A DNA stretch of 64,000 bases from Moniliophthora roreri. Its lineage: Eukaryota > Basidiomycota > Agaricomycetes > Agaricales > Marasmiaceae. The position numbers and the translations under genes were made by a program. Location: the NCBI GenBank assembly GCA_001466705.2, contig LATX02000211.1, positions 124,001-188,000 of the forward strand, given 5' to 3'. The notes under the pieces were generated by a model. The model searched no databases and was not told where the DNA came from. It saw nothing but the letters and a program-made list of their open reading frames with translations. Below, one piece after another: positions 47,290 through 59,302 of the stretch (within the stretch, counting starts at the first letter, position 1; each line of letters opens with the position of its first letter).

Positions 47290-50000
47290 ATAAGCACTAA
47301 TAAATCTTCCACAGAACACCCATCAGTAGTTCTTGGGGCTCAAAGGAGACAGAATCCTTCTACTCCAAGATTATGTTGAACACTCATCAAGTATGAAGAG
47401 TGAGTATAGAGCTCTGACATCAAGATAAACAAGATCTAAGTTGAAAGATCAAGTTCAAGAGGGTTTGGAGTTTATTTGATTATTTGTAAGATTTTAGAAC
47501 ACTTAGAACAATCAAAATCAAGTTGAACATGTCCTAAGTAGCATGTTCTGACAGAATTAGGTCTGTGGGAGCAAACTAAGGGTCAAGGACTCTTCACAGA
47601 ATCCAATAATGGGTGAGCAGTGCAAAACAACACATTCATAAGAGTTCTGGTCCACAGAAGTGTATTAATAGTCAAGGACTCTTAGTGGAGTCCAAGAATG
47701 GATGAATGCAGTGCAAAACAACACATTCATGAGAGTTATAGTCTGTGGGAGCATACCAATGGTCAAGGACTCTTAACAGAATCCAATAATGGATGAACAT
47801 GGTGCAGAGCAACATGTTTACAAGAAATATGGTCCATGGGAGTGTACCAATAGCATAAGACTCTCAAGCAAGTCAAACACTGGTTGAACACAACCTAAGT
47901 AATGTATTCTGTAAGGTTCTGGTGCATGGACACAACCCGATAGCAAAGGACTCTTAATTGACTCCCAATACTGAGTAAACACAATGTAAAGCACTGCATT
48001 TGCAAGTGTTTTGGTCCAGTAATGTGAACCAGTGGCAGAGGACTCTTGAATCAATGAAACACTAATGAATGCAACTGAAGCAATGTGTTTATATAAGTTT
48101 TGGTGCACTAATGCTACCAGTAGTGTACAGTTCTCAAAAGAATTCGAATAACAGTTGAACACAACCTATTGGAATGCATTCACAAAGGTGGTTAGTTGAC
48201 TTAAGTGTGTCTCACACCAAAGTACAGTAAAAATAGAGCTTTTGATCAGTATCTTGGCTCATAGAAGAGACAGCTGGCAGATGCCCCTAGAAGATGTTGG
48301 TAAAGCACTGTTGCAAACTTGCCTGGAACAGCACCAACATGGCCATCCAGAGCAAGCTGCTTGAGCCTTGTGACTAATGTACATTGCATTATATATGGTC
48401 CAGAAAGTAGAATAATACCAAAAACTCAAAATAATAGGAAAAGATAAGATGTTATATATTTAAGGAATGTGTATGTGTCCAAAAGTCCTGCTACATGTAG
48501 AAAATGTCCAATATTGGGAATATTCATGCAAATGTTGCACAGGTCCACTGGTGCAGTACTGATGTGCGGTCTGTGGAACATTCTTTCTTCTCCTCTGGCT
48601 TTCTTCCTCTCTATCTGATTGGTGGTTGTCAATCCTCTATCTGCATTTCAATGAATGTGTAATCCCACTAATCTTCTGTCATACAGGGTCCTGCTAGGCC
48701 TAGATGGTGGCTCCACATAGATACCCATGACTATAGCCTAGCTTGTAATTCTTGAACGCTCAACACATAGGTTGGTCAGCTAAATATAGGCTCCAATAAC
48801 CATGTATATAGGTCTTCTGAAGTATTCAATGCTATTCTACATAATGATAATGTCTCAATAGCATGTTATAATGCTTGTGATTGCTTTTGCAACTAGTCTG
48901 GTGCATTCAGACTGTAGATTCTGCTGATATCTATTTCTTTATTAGATTGGAATTGGTGGTTTCTGGCCCACTTATGACCAAGGACCTTCACAGCAACACT
49001 TTACTGCAATGTAGTGGACTAGTATAGTCTACTAACCCTCAACTAGGTTGTTTCACAGTGCTATTTGAGAGACTGACTGGTTCATTGACAACTAGTGCTT
49101 AAGCCATGTGTATAATACAGGTCTGTATTCTGCACTAAATTTAGGAATTAAACACACAAATGGACTGCTATGCATCTGTGCCAAAAATGGGGCACATTAC
49201 TGTGTGGATGTGATCAGATACCCTAGTGGCCAGACTCTGTGACACCTGAATATTCCCTCTTTTAGCATCTCAGTCACTTGTTTATTATTTCCTCAATTAT
49301 CAGACATTATTTATATTTTCCTGCAGATATATTCCATGAACAGTATATAAGAACAGCTAGATATTCATACATACTCAAGTAACTCTGCTTCCTCTGATTG
49401 TGAATATATGAAGAGTTTGTTTGGTGTATAATTGTGTGTGCCATTTCAGTTTTGCTTCCTCACTACAGGCTCTGGAGATTGATTCTGAGTGACTCCAGAG
49501 AGATAGACATCTGATAACAAACTTGCATTGTAAGAGATAAGAGTAACATCTTGAGTGCACTTTAGCACTTTTCTAAGACACTTTACATCAAGAAGGAGCC
49601 TTGGGCACTTGGAGTGTGGCCTGTGTGTGTATCAGGTTGTGACACACTTAGAGTCTTAGCAAAGGGCATGCCTGTGCTGAGCTCTTTGTTGAAACTAGTC
49701 TGGGACCTTTTCCAGTACAGTGTGCTGTAGTTGTCTTAAAGAAGTATTGAACTCTATAGGGTCAGACTATATCAGCTATTGAGTCCCAGTGAAAAGTCCA
49801 TCTGGCCAGCTTGAGCCAGATTGTGCAACAGCAAGGATTTTGAGGACTTGCTTAGACTTGCTGGTGCTTAGGATGGCTTGAATTTTGCACCTAACATAAT
49901 GGGTTTTTTGGGTGACATTGAGCCAGATTGATGACATTACAGGATTGCTCATACAATTTTCATGTATTTTATTGGGCTCACTCTCACTTGTTTTCGCTAG
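47290..50000. repeat. Inverted copies of repeats found elsewhere in the window
   Basis: About 47290-48240 is the diverged reverse complement of about 40190-41340. About 48290-48400 is that of about 40020-40130. About 48416-49206 is that of 37074-37857, and about 49207-49750 is that of 19590-20130. A plus-strand TATA module (AGTATATAAGAACAGC) lies near 49345. The order suggests one composite or nested repeat in the orientation opposite to the left-hand copies. Confidence 0.7.
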
Positions 50001-50922
50001 ATATAACAATATAACAATTATGATTTTCTAGAGACATGGCTCAACTTGATATGACACAATGTGGCTAGACTGTGCACTGGGAACCTACCTGCTGCTACCT
50101 GCCTCACTATGGCTCAATATCCCAATCTGATTTCAGCCCATGCCAGCTCACCACACCAGTGTCCTTACAATACCCTCAAATAAATCCATCAGTGCATTGA
50201 AAATGTCCAAAGCTGCAGAATCTGGAGACTTAGAATTAGCTGGGGAACACCAAAATGAAAATAAGTGCAAACTCAGCATGTACAGTGTTTTGTGCTATAT
50301 CCCATGGGGGAAGGTTCTGTAGTCATTAGCAAAGAGTATCAGAACAAGCAGTAAAAAGAACTCACATTCCTGGTGTCAATAGAAAGAATGTAATTGGGTA
50401 ATCTTTTTGTATATGCCAGCCTTGCTCAGATGCCTGCTTAGGGAGATATTCATGAGGTGCATGGCACAAAGCTGTATGACTCACCTTGTAGCCACAACCT
50501 TTTCATCTTGACTGCATCTTGTCTTCATTATGCCCAGATCTCCTATAGGATGGCATTAGTTAGCTGCTGCCCAGAGTATTGTGGGGGATGTAAGTAGGTC
50601 ATGGTGGTGGTGACAAAGAGAGGAACAATGTCAACAGCAAGTGTGATGGCTTCATGACATGGCTACTTGGACATTGCCAGTGTCAAGCTCAGAGCAAGCT
50701 AGGAGTTGGAAAGTTTTTAAATCAGAATTGTTGCAAGTCAATATCTTGTGAGATTGAATAACATTGAGGCTGCTTTTAGAAGAAACATTGTGCCAGTATA
50801 GAGATGCAATTCCATTGACCTTGTCATATCTAGCCCAGGCAAGGCAGAGAGAGGACATGCATAACTATGAAATAAAGAGTTGTCAAGAGATTTCATATCA
50901 GCTTTGGCATGGTAAGAGGCTG
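50001..50922. other. Repeat-like flank of Ty3 element 2
   Basis: About 50000-50110 matches about 26200-26300 (shared GTGGCTAGACTGTGCACTGG), including the 5' edge of the F-box-like exon. A short minus-strand frame near 50652-50858 may be another F-box/LRR-like scrap. No gene is supported. Confidence 0.4.
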
Positions 50923-51388
50923 TGTTACATTACTTGCACAGCAATGACAACTACCTAATACCACTAGTGAAGTGATGTCAAGTATTAAGGTTCAAGTTCA
51001 AGTTTGACAAGAAACAATGGGTAGAACCCTTTGCTTAATGTCTAGAGTTCGGTCATTGCTTTGGACACAAGTTAGATTAACCAGGTCAAGCTGAAGAGCT
51101 ATGACCCAGACTGTATCTACCTTTATACACTCGTTGTATCTATGTGTTTGTACTACTTAGAACGTCTTGGAATACAAGAGAATAAAAGGTGACTAAGAAA
51201 AAGGAACAGAAAAGAAATGAGAAGAAGGAAACAGAGTCATTATGATATTATACATAGAACACTATAGAAGAAGGGAGCTAGGAATGTGGATTTGTCCAGA
51301 TGTTAATGAGAAACATATAAGGGATCATTTAGCACTTAAATAACAGAAGAAGAAAAAGAAAGTCTATGAAGGTAGAAAAGTTGTAACA
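50923..51388 (-). repeat. 3' LTR of element 2
   Basis: 466 bp, TGTTACAAC... to ...AATGTAACA on the minus strand, preceded by the purine-rich AAAAAGAGGGTAT. It is related to the solo LTR at 28332-28964. The partner LTR is missing, so the target duplication cannot be checked. Confidence 0.85.
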
Positions 51389-51595
51389 ATACCCTCTTTT
51401 TAAACTTGAGCTTCCACACTTGTTGTTGGCCTGCCAATGCCAAATAATAACCACCCTTCTCATAACTCACCCAGTCTGATCACTCTAAACACTCTTGGCC
51501 CTTCAGGTTCTCCCAAATCCACAGTATATCCATCCACTGATAGCAGCATGTTGTCAGGATGTTCAGGACTCCCCATCTCCATAGAGCTTGTTGTC

Positions 51596-52831
51596 TCAGG
51601 CAGTATCATCTCTTGGATTCTCAAAAGCAGCTTGATCACCAATGGAATGGTTTTGTTGCAAAGCTTGATGAGACCTCTTGTTGTTACAGTCTCTAGAGAG
51701 ATGTCCAGGTGAACTAGTGGTGCATACTGGACAGTGGTAATCTGGACAGTCAACAGCACAGTGGTCTGCCAGGCAGCACACAGGACATTGAGGGCTTCAA
51801 ACACCTCTTCTGTCTGTCCCATTGTATGCAGTGTAGGAGGCCTTGATCTGGGCACAGGTTGCGAGGCCCTGTCATCCACTTTCTCGTCCTCTACGTCCCA
51901 GACTGATACAATAGGGGTGATTCATACTTGGGTCTCATGGTATATTGGGGAAGGGGAGGTTGTTGGCATTGGATAGTCCTGAGATTGGGGAGAGTCTGGC
52001 CTGTTTGAATACTGCTGAAGATGGGCCATTGGAAGTGGCGCTGGGGACTGTGAAGGCATTGGTTCAGGTGAAGAGACTTCTGGACATGGGGGGTGGGGTA
52101 CCTGGAGGGGTGATGTCAGGGAATAATTGTGCTTGTTTAGTTGAGTTGGAGATGGAAGAATCGCTGGGAGGGGTTCCCCTTCTGGACTCGGCGGTGTCTG
52201 TAGTCAGTGGATAAATGAGGGGGAGGTGTCAATCCACAATGGAGGAGTCATTTCCTCCTGGATTGGTCTGAGCATCATCTATGCATGGGCTTGGGTCAGT
52301 CTGGGAGACTGCTTGTAGTCGCTGTCATTGTTCAAGAAGGTATTGTCCTCTTGCAATCTGAATTGCAATTCAAAGTTGTCTTTAATGTCTTCAGACTGCG
52401 AGAAGGAAGGTGGGTTCATTTGGGAAGACGCTGGTGTCTGGAAGAAAAGGTTTATGGGAATCTGCATCTGGGGTTTCTATATGAAGGGGTAAATTCTCCA
52501 CATCAAAAGTAGATATTGGTACCATGATGGGTCCTGTTAATTGGACTCTGTTGTCTCTGTTCATTATCGTGTCGGCAAACATACCTGCTTGTTGATCTAA
52601 GTGGGCCAGAGCCTCATTCAACATTTGGCAATGTCCTCTGAGGAACAGTAGACTACTGAGAAGCACTCATTGACATTCATTGCCTTGCATGGCTATGGTC
52701 AGTTGGTCGTCATAGTGCTCAGAGTTTAAAATGTAAAGGAGCTCGAACAAGGAGGGGTGAAAAGGACCTGAGTAGGTCACTTTGTCAGAGAAGACATGGT
52801 GGAAGGTAGTGGATTGTTGGTTCAAAGACAT
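51596..52831 (-). pseudogene. ORF3 of element 2: homologue of the post-pol double zinc knuckle ORF
   Basis: Starts with ATG at 52831, after pol. It shares with element 1 the blocks LLYILNSEHYDDQ, SLLFLRG and LTGPIMVP, and ends in a double knuckle region (CCLADHCAVDCPDYHC, then CPVCTTSSPGHLSRDC, about 51640-51800). Stops and frameshifts occur, including a TGA shortly after the first block. Conservation of the same layout in a diverged copy argues that ORF3 was a functional part of this retrotransposon family rather than a captured fragment. Confidence 0.7.
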
Positions 52832-52910
52832 TGTTTGTTGGGTTGCATTCTAGAGGAGGTTATGGGCTATTTTATACTCCAAATACAACTCCATTGAATG
52901 TTTCAACCCA

Positions 52911-55900
52911 CTAGGTCAGCCATTCATTATGGGAAGAATCATACCCTTTCCATGCCATGAGGTAATGGGTTGGTTTTTTGTTCTTTCTTTTTAGTTTATG
53001 TCCGATGATTGCTTCTACCTTGAACTCCTCTTGTCCTTCTACAATGTCCAGTGGTGGTTCTAGAAAGTTCTGTCCATGGACCTCAGTTTCCTTATATGGT
53101 GTAAGAAGTCCAGCATGGAAAACGGGGTGAATTCTCCACTGGAATGGTAATTTTAATTTATATGTCACTGGGCCTAGAACCTCTTCTATTTCAAAGGGTC
53201 CTTCATGTTTTGGGAATAGTTTTGGGGAAGAGTATCTGAGTGACAAGTTTTTTCCTTCTAGCCAGACCTTCTTTCCTTTTTCAAACTTGTCAAAGTTCCT
53301 TCTGCTTCTTTCTTTGACTCTTCTTGCTGATATGTCCAACAGAGCTGACATCTCCTCTCTGAGTTTCCTTAACTCCATTAATCTCTTCTCTACTGAGGGT
53401 ACAGATGATTTGCCCATTATTGTGGGAAGTGGTTAAGGGTAGTAACCTATTGTAAGATAGAAGGGACTTTGTTTGGTAATAGAATGGGTGCAACTATTAT
53501 GTGTGAATTCGGCAAAATGAAGAAGGTTTCTCCATTTAGTTTGTTCCTTTGCACGGAAAAAGCAGAGAAAGATTTTGACCTCCTGATTGACTCTTTCAGT
53601 CTCTCCGTCAGTTTGAGGGTGATAGACAGTACTCAGCATTTGTTTAATTCCCAATAGTCTTCCCATTTCTTTGAATACTAATAATCTTGTCTGGCAGGCC
53701 AAATTGCTTGTAAATGTGACAAAAAAAGAGTTCAGCTGTCTCCATGGCATTGAGTTTCTTCTTGCATGGAATGAAAATCACCCCCTTAGTAGCAGCATGG
53801 TCCACCATGACAAGAATTGAATTATCTCCTTCTACTTCAGGCAGATCTGTAATCAAATCCATAGAGATTATTTGGAATGGTAATGCATCTTTATGTTCAC
53901 CAATTGGTTGTATGGGAACTTGTGTTGGATGTGTGTTTATCTTCATTTGCTAACATGCTGCACACCCTTCTATGAAAGTTTTGATGAACTTTGTCATTTC
54001 CAGCTACCAGTAGTTATGTTGGATTTGATTGACTGTGTTCCATTGACCTGGGTGTCCATATGGTAGCACTTCATGGATTGCCTTTACAATGTGTCTTTGC
54101 AGTGTTACATCATTTGGAATGTAAACTCAGTCTTTGTAGTAGAGGAGGTCATTTTTGATCTTCCAATCCTGTAATGCTGATTTTATTGGTGGCACTCCTT
54201 TATCGATGAGGCTTTCTAATGTCATCTGGTGGAACTCATCCTTTGGCAGCACCTTTTCAAGCATATCTTTCAGCTCTATGTCAATCATGTTAATGAATAG
54301 CTTATCTGGTAACATGACGATGTCCTCATTGTCATTGTCATCACCCTCTACAAGGTCAGACCTTCATGACAGAGCATCCACTTGCACCATCTTCATTCCT
54401 GGGACATGTATCAGATGGAGGTCAAATTGTGACAGAAAATAGACTCTATCAAGCTTGTTGTCGGTTTAGTTTCTGTGCCATTTGGTAGTAGGTGAGATTT
54501 TTGTGATTGGAGAAGACAGTCACCGGATGTTTCCCTCCTAAGAGGTAGTGTTGCCATGCCTGTAGTGCATTTACAATTGCTAATAGTTCGCGATTGTAAA
54601 TTTCATAATTCCATTCCATTGGAGTGAAGGCATGGGAGATATATCTGCATGGGTGTAGTTCTCCATCACTTCCTCTTTGTTTCAGTACTGCTCCAGTTGC
54701 CCATTTGGATGCATCAGCTTCGATATAGAATGGTTCTTTGTCATTTGCCATTTTCAGAATTGGTTCCTGTAGGAATTTTGCCTTGAGCACTTTGAAAGTG
54801 ATCTGGCAATGTTTTGTCCATTCAAATGCCATGCCTTTCTTAGTTAAATCATGTAGTGGTCGCACCAATTCTGTGTATTTCTCTATGAATTTTCAATAGA
54901 AATTGGTGAATCCCAAAAAGAATCTCACACCTTTAACTGTTTTCAGTGCTTCCCAGTCTTTTATTCCTGCCAACTTTGTGGGGTCCATTTGAATGTGTCC
55001 AGACATAATGATCATTCCCAGGAAGAGTGTCTTCATCACTTTGAACTTGCATTTTTCTGGCTTCAGAAACAAGTCATTTTCCTGTAACTGTTCTAACACA
55101 TCAAGTTCATAACTGATAGATTTGCTGTTCATCCAAAAAGATAAGGATATTGTCCATATACATGACACACCATCCTTCATCGATAAAGTCTTTCAGTATG
55201 TCATTCATGAATGCTTGGAACATAGCCAGTGAGTTTGTGAGTCCAAAGAACATAACTGTTGGTTCAAACAGTCCTCATGGGGTTTTGAATGCTGCTTTCC
55301 ATTGGTTGTGTCTTTGATCCAAATGTTGTTATAGCTGTTACATAGGTCCAACTTTGTGAAAACTTTAGCAGTTTTCAGTTTGTCCACAAGATCAGTAACT
55401 AAAGGAAGAGGGTATTGATTCTTTATTGTTCTGTTGTTTAGATCTCAATAATCTTGACACAGCCTTAACACTCCAGCTTCTTTTTTTTGTGACAAAGAAG
55501 AACAGTGAGGCCATAAGTGATTTCGAGAGTTGAATATATCCTTTTTGTAAATTTTCATCAAGGAATTTGTCCTGTTTGAGCCTCTCTTTTGGCGATAATG
55601 AGTAGACCTTGCAATCTTTCAGTTTGAAATCAGGTTTCAAATCGATAGCATGATCATATGATTGGGACAGAGGAAATCATTCAGACTTCTTTTTCTCAAA
55701 TCAATCAGCATAATCGGAAAGGTACAGTGGTAGTAGTTCTTCTAGAGGTTTTACTTTGGTATTATGAGTTTGTGCTAAGATCTGGGAGGCAGATAACTTA
55801 GCATTGATTCTAACTTTGTCACTGTCTTCTTCTCCTTGGATAAAGGATTGAATTAGGACTTTATTGTCTTCAACATTATCCAATACTCTGGTAACTGGTT

Positions 55901-57110
55901 TTATCTGTTGTCATGCCCAAACTTTTCTCCTTGGTCTAAATTTAATTAGACCTGTAGCTCAATCAATATTGGGGTTGTGATCTTGTAACTATGGTAGTCC
56001 CAGAATAAAGTGTTCTAGTCCTAATCTCAAGATCAAGAAGGTTTCCATCATGTGTCTATCTCCTATGGCAATTTCCATATCGATTGAATGTGTTATCCAA
56101 CTGGTTTTGTTTTATGTGCCATCCACATTGTATACTTTGATGGGTTTTACTAATCTCATCTATGGTTTTCACATTCTTCTTGCCTCTTCTTCACTAATAA
56201 AGTGTCCCCCTGCTCACTACATACAAGGTGTTCTTTTCATGCTATTAATACAAAGGAAATACACTCAGAATACTGCTATATATTCACTTCCAGACAACAT
56301 TCAGAAAATTCTATTAGTTTCAAGCCATCATCACACATTGAAAACAGCAAGCATATTCTGTATTTTAATCTCCAGAAAAGTCTGTATTTTTTAATAATTT
56401 TATAACAATGAAATTATAAAATTATTCTTTAGTTTTCTAATTACAAATATACTAGATTTTCTGCCTTATAAAATAGTAAGAAAACATTCAGAAAATAAAT
56501 ATAAGATTTTGAATTTTACATTAAGAAAAACAGGTTGAATACAAAAGGAAAATTATATGAAAACTATCTAAAAACTGCTGTAAGATATAGTGTTTCCATA
56601 TGATTTTCCTACCATTTTCATAGTGTTTTCCAGGTGTTTTCTCTGACTTTCCTACAATAGAAGATTTGAAATTTTTATCTTATCTTATCAGCATTTTCTG
56701 AGCATTTTCAACTAGAGAAAATTTAATGTTTTCTCAGCATGGAAATCATTCTAATATATTGTATTGTCTATTAATTCTCAGCATTTGAAGATTCTATATC
56801 TTTTGTTGTTGAAAATTTAGCATCCTCCAGACATATTCTTGTTGAGAGGACACAATTAAAATTTAGAATTTATAAATTCTTTTTTAAAAATCTTCATTGC
56901 AAGAAGATTAAGTGTTTTCTCAATTAGAAAACCATGTTAAAAGAATACCTTGTATGTAGTGGCTTCTGAATCAATCAGGGCTTTTTCTTCGACGATTTCT
57001 ATTCCAACATTGTATAAAAGAGGAATATGCATAGAATTTCATTTTAACTTAGCTAATACAACGTTCGAGATCGTAATTGCTGGCAGCAAGAGCATCAGTC
57101 TCTTCTGCTC
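52911..57110 (-). pseudogene. pol: pol of element 2
   Basis: Protease: HIPLLYNVG ... ALIDS, split by the CACTA insertion 56215-56961 and resuming GGHFISEEEA. RT follows at about 55640-55000 ([28 protein letters not shown]; the box is YMDN at 55149-55160). RNase H is at about 54870-54450 (YIEADASKWATGAVL, FSNHKNLTYY). Integrase is at about 53946-53430 (MDLITDLPEVEG, HPQTDGETERVN), and the chromodomain tail at about 53030-52911 (AWKGYDSSHNEWL). Frameshifts separate several blocks, for example around 55465 and 53665. Confidence 0.9.
56215..56961. mobile_element. CACTA-ended element inserted in the protease of element 2, 747 bp
   Basis: Begins CACTACATACAAGGTGTTC and ends with its inverted counterpart ...CCTTGTATGTAGTG. 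It is flanked by GCT on both sides (56212-56214 and 56962-56964), a 3-bp target duplication. Orientation is opposite to 38947-39682. It interrupts the protease active-site motif right after ALIDS. Confidence 0.78.
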
Positions 57111-57115
57111 TTTCA

Positions 57116-57122
57116 AAAACCC
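57116..57122 (-). promoter_or_regulatory. Putative -1 frameshift site of element 2
   Basis: On the minus strand GAG GGT TTT TGA gives the slippery heptamer GGGTTTT directly before the gag stop, preceded by gag codons LDLMGKEGF that match LNLMEQEGF of element 1. A second representation lies at 58085-58091 in the tandem duplication. Confidence 0.65.
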
Positions 57123-57206
57123 TCTTTTCCCATGAGATCAAGGATCTCCTCTTGTTTGGTTTCTCCCTGTTTAGCTACAAGTGCCTGGATCTTTGTGAAT
57201 GCTTCT

Positions 57207-58175
57207 CATGCTATTAATACAAAGGAAATACACTCAGAATACTGCTATATATTCACTTCCAGACAACATTCAGAAAATTCTATTAGTTTCAAGCCATCAT
57301 CACACATTGAAAACAGCAAGCATATTCTGTATTTTAATCTCCAGAAAAGTCTGTATTTTTTAATAATTTTATAACAATGAAATTATAAAATTATTCTTTA
57401 GTTTTCTAATTACAAATATACTAGATTTTCTGCCTTATAAAATAGTAAGAAAACATTCAGAAAATAAATATAAGATTTTGAATTTTACATTAAGAAAAAC
57501 AGGTTGAATACAAAAGGAAAATTATATGAAAACTATCTAAAAACTGCTGTAAGATATAGTGTTTCCATATGATTTTCCTACCATTTTCATAGTGTTTTCC
57601 AGGTGTTTTCTCTGACTTTCCTACAATAGAAGATTTGAAATTTTTATCTTATCTTATCAGCATTTTCTGAGCATTTTCAACTAGAGAAAATTTAATGTTT
57701 TCTCAGCATGGAAATCATTCTAATATATTGTATTGTCTATTAATTCTCAGCATTTGAAGATTCTATATCTTTTGTTGTTGAAAATTTAGCATCCTCCAGA
57801 CATATTCTTGTTGAGAGGACACAATTAAAATTTAGAATTTATAAATTCTTTTTTAAAAATCTTCATTGCAAGAAGATTAAGTGTTTTCTCAATTAGAAAA
57901 CCATGTTAAAAGAATACCTTGTATGTAGTGGCTTCTGAATCAATCAGGGCTTTTTCTTCGACGATTTCTATTCCAACATTGTATAAAAGAGGAATATGCA
58001 TAGAATTTCATTTTAACTTAGCTAATACAACGTTCGAGATCGTAATTGCTGGCAGCAAGAGCATCAGTCTCTTCTGCTCTTTCAAAAACCCTCTTTTCCC
58101 ATGAGATCAAGGATCTCCTCTTGTTTGGTTTCTCCCTGTTTAGCTACAAGTGCCTGGATCTTTGTGAATGCTTCT
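57207..58175. repeat. Tandem duplication of 56238-57206 (969 bp)
   Basis: The two copies look identical, and no N separates them. The unit holds most of the CACTA element plus the protease start and gag tail of element 2, but not the first 23 bases of the CACTA end. The junctions share TTCATGCT/TCTCATGCT microhomology. It could be a real duplication by template switching or an assembly repeat. Confidence 0.85.
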
Positions 58176-58235
58176 CATGCTGAGAGCTTCTTTGGTTTGG
58201 CCCAGAGAAGAATGGTTCAGTTCATTTGTCCCTTC

Positions 58236-59302
58236 CACTACATACAAGGTGTTCTTTTAATATGGTTTTCTGATTAAGAAAACACTTAATCTTCTTGCAA
58301 AGAGAATTCTTATAAAACTATATATAAATTCTAAATTTCAATTGTGTCCTCTCAACAAGAATATGCCTGGAGAATACTAAATTTTCAGCAGCAAAAGATA
58401 TAGAATTTTCAAATTCTGAGAATTGATAGATAATACAATATATTAGAATAATTTCCATACTGAGAAAAAATTAAATTTTCTCTGGTTGAAAATGCTCAGA
58501 AAATTCTGATAAGATAAGATAAGAATTCCACATTTTCTATTGTGGGAAACACTACATATGAGGTGTTCTTTTAACATGATTTTCTCATTGAGAAAACACT
58601 TAATCTTCTTGCAAAGAGAATTTTTATAAAACCATATATAAATTCTAAATTTCAATTGTCCTCTCAACAAGAATATGCCTAGAGAATACTAAATTTTCAG
58701 CAGCAAAAGATATGGAATTTTCAAATTCTGAGAATTAATAGATAATACAATATATTAGAATAATTTCCATACTAAGAAAACATTCAATTTTCTCTGGTTG
58801 AAGATCCTCAGAAAATGCTGATAAGATAAGATAAAAATTCCACATTTTCTATTGTGGGAAAGTCAGAGAAAACACTAGGAAAACACTAGGAAAATCATGT
58901 GAAAACACTATATTTTAAAGCAGTTCTTAGATAGTTTTTATTTAGTTTTCCTTTTATATTTAACATGTTTCCTTTAATNTTCTCTGACTTTCCCACAATA
59001 GAAAATGTGGAATTTTTATCTTATCTTATCAGCATTTTCTGAGCATTTTCAACCAGAGAAAATTTAATGTTTTCTCAGCATGGAAATCATTCTAATATAT
59101 TGTATTGTCTATTAATTCTCAGCATTTGAAGATTCTATATCTTTTGTTGTTGAAAATTTAGCATCCTCCAGACATATTCTTGTTGAGGGGACACAATTAA
59201 AATTTAGAATTTATAAATTCTTTTTTAAAAATCTTCATTGCAAGAAGATTAAGTGTTTTCTCAATCAGAAAACCATGTTAAAAGAACACCTTGTACATAG
59301 TG
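58236..59302. mobile_element. Nested or composite CACTA-ended elements
   Basis: CACTACATACAAGGTGTTC at 58236, a second left end CACTACATATGAGGTGTTC at 58550, and an inverted terminal end at 59302. Both outer ends are of the same end type (with AACACTTAATCTTC), so the block is not a simple copy of the 736-bp element. An N at 58979 sits at the hairpin centre. I found no matching target duplication. Confidence 0.6.

Larger units (their letters stand above)
50923..58235 (-). mobile_element. Ty3/gypsy chromovirus (element 2), 5' end missing
   Basis: Reads right to left: gag end, protease, RT, RNase H, integrase, chromodomain, ORF3, polypurine stretch, 3' LTR. It is the same family layout as element 1 but clearly diverged. 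The 5' LTR and most of gag are absent; the gag tail is cut at 58235 by CACTA material. A CACTA element sits in the protease motif, and a 969-bp tandem duplication repeats the gag tail plus that element. Many stops and frameshifts; non-functional. Confidence 0.9.

Noticed and set aside
56050..56405. Plus-strand frames across the protease of element 2
   Set aside because: They are shadows of minus-strand pol and of the AT-rich CACTA element.
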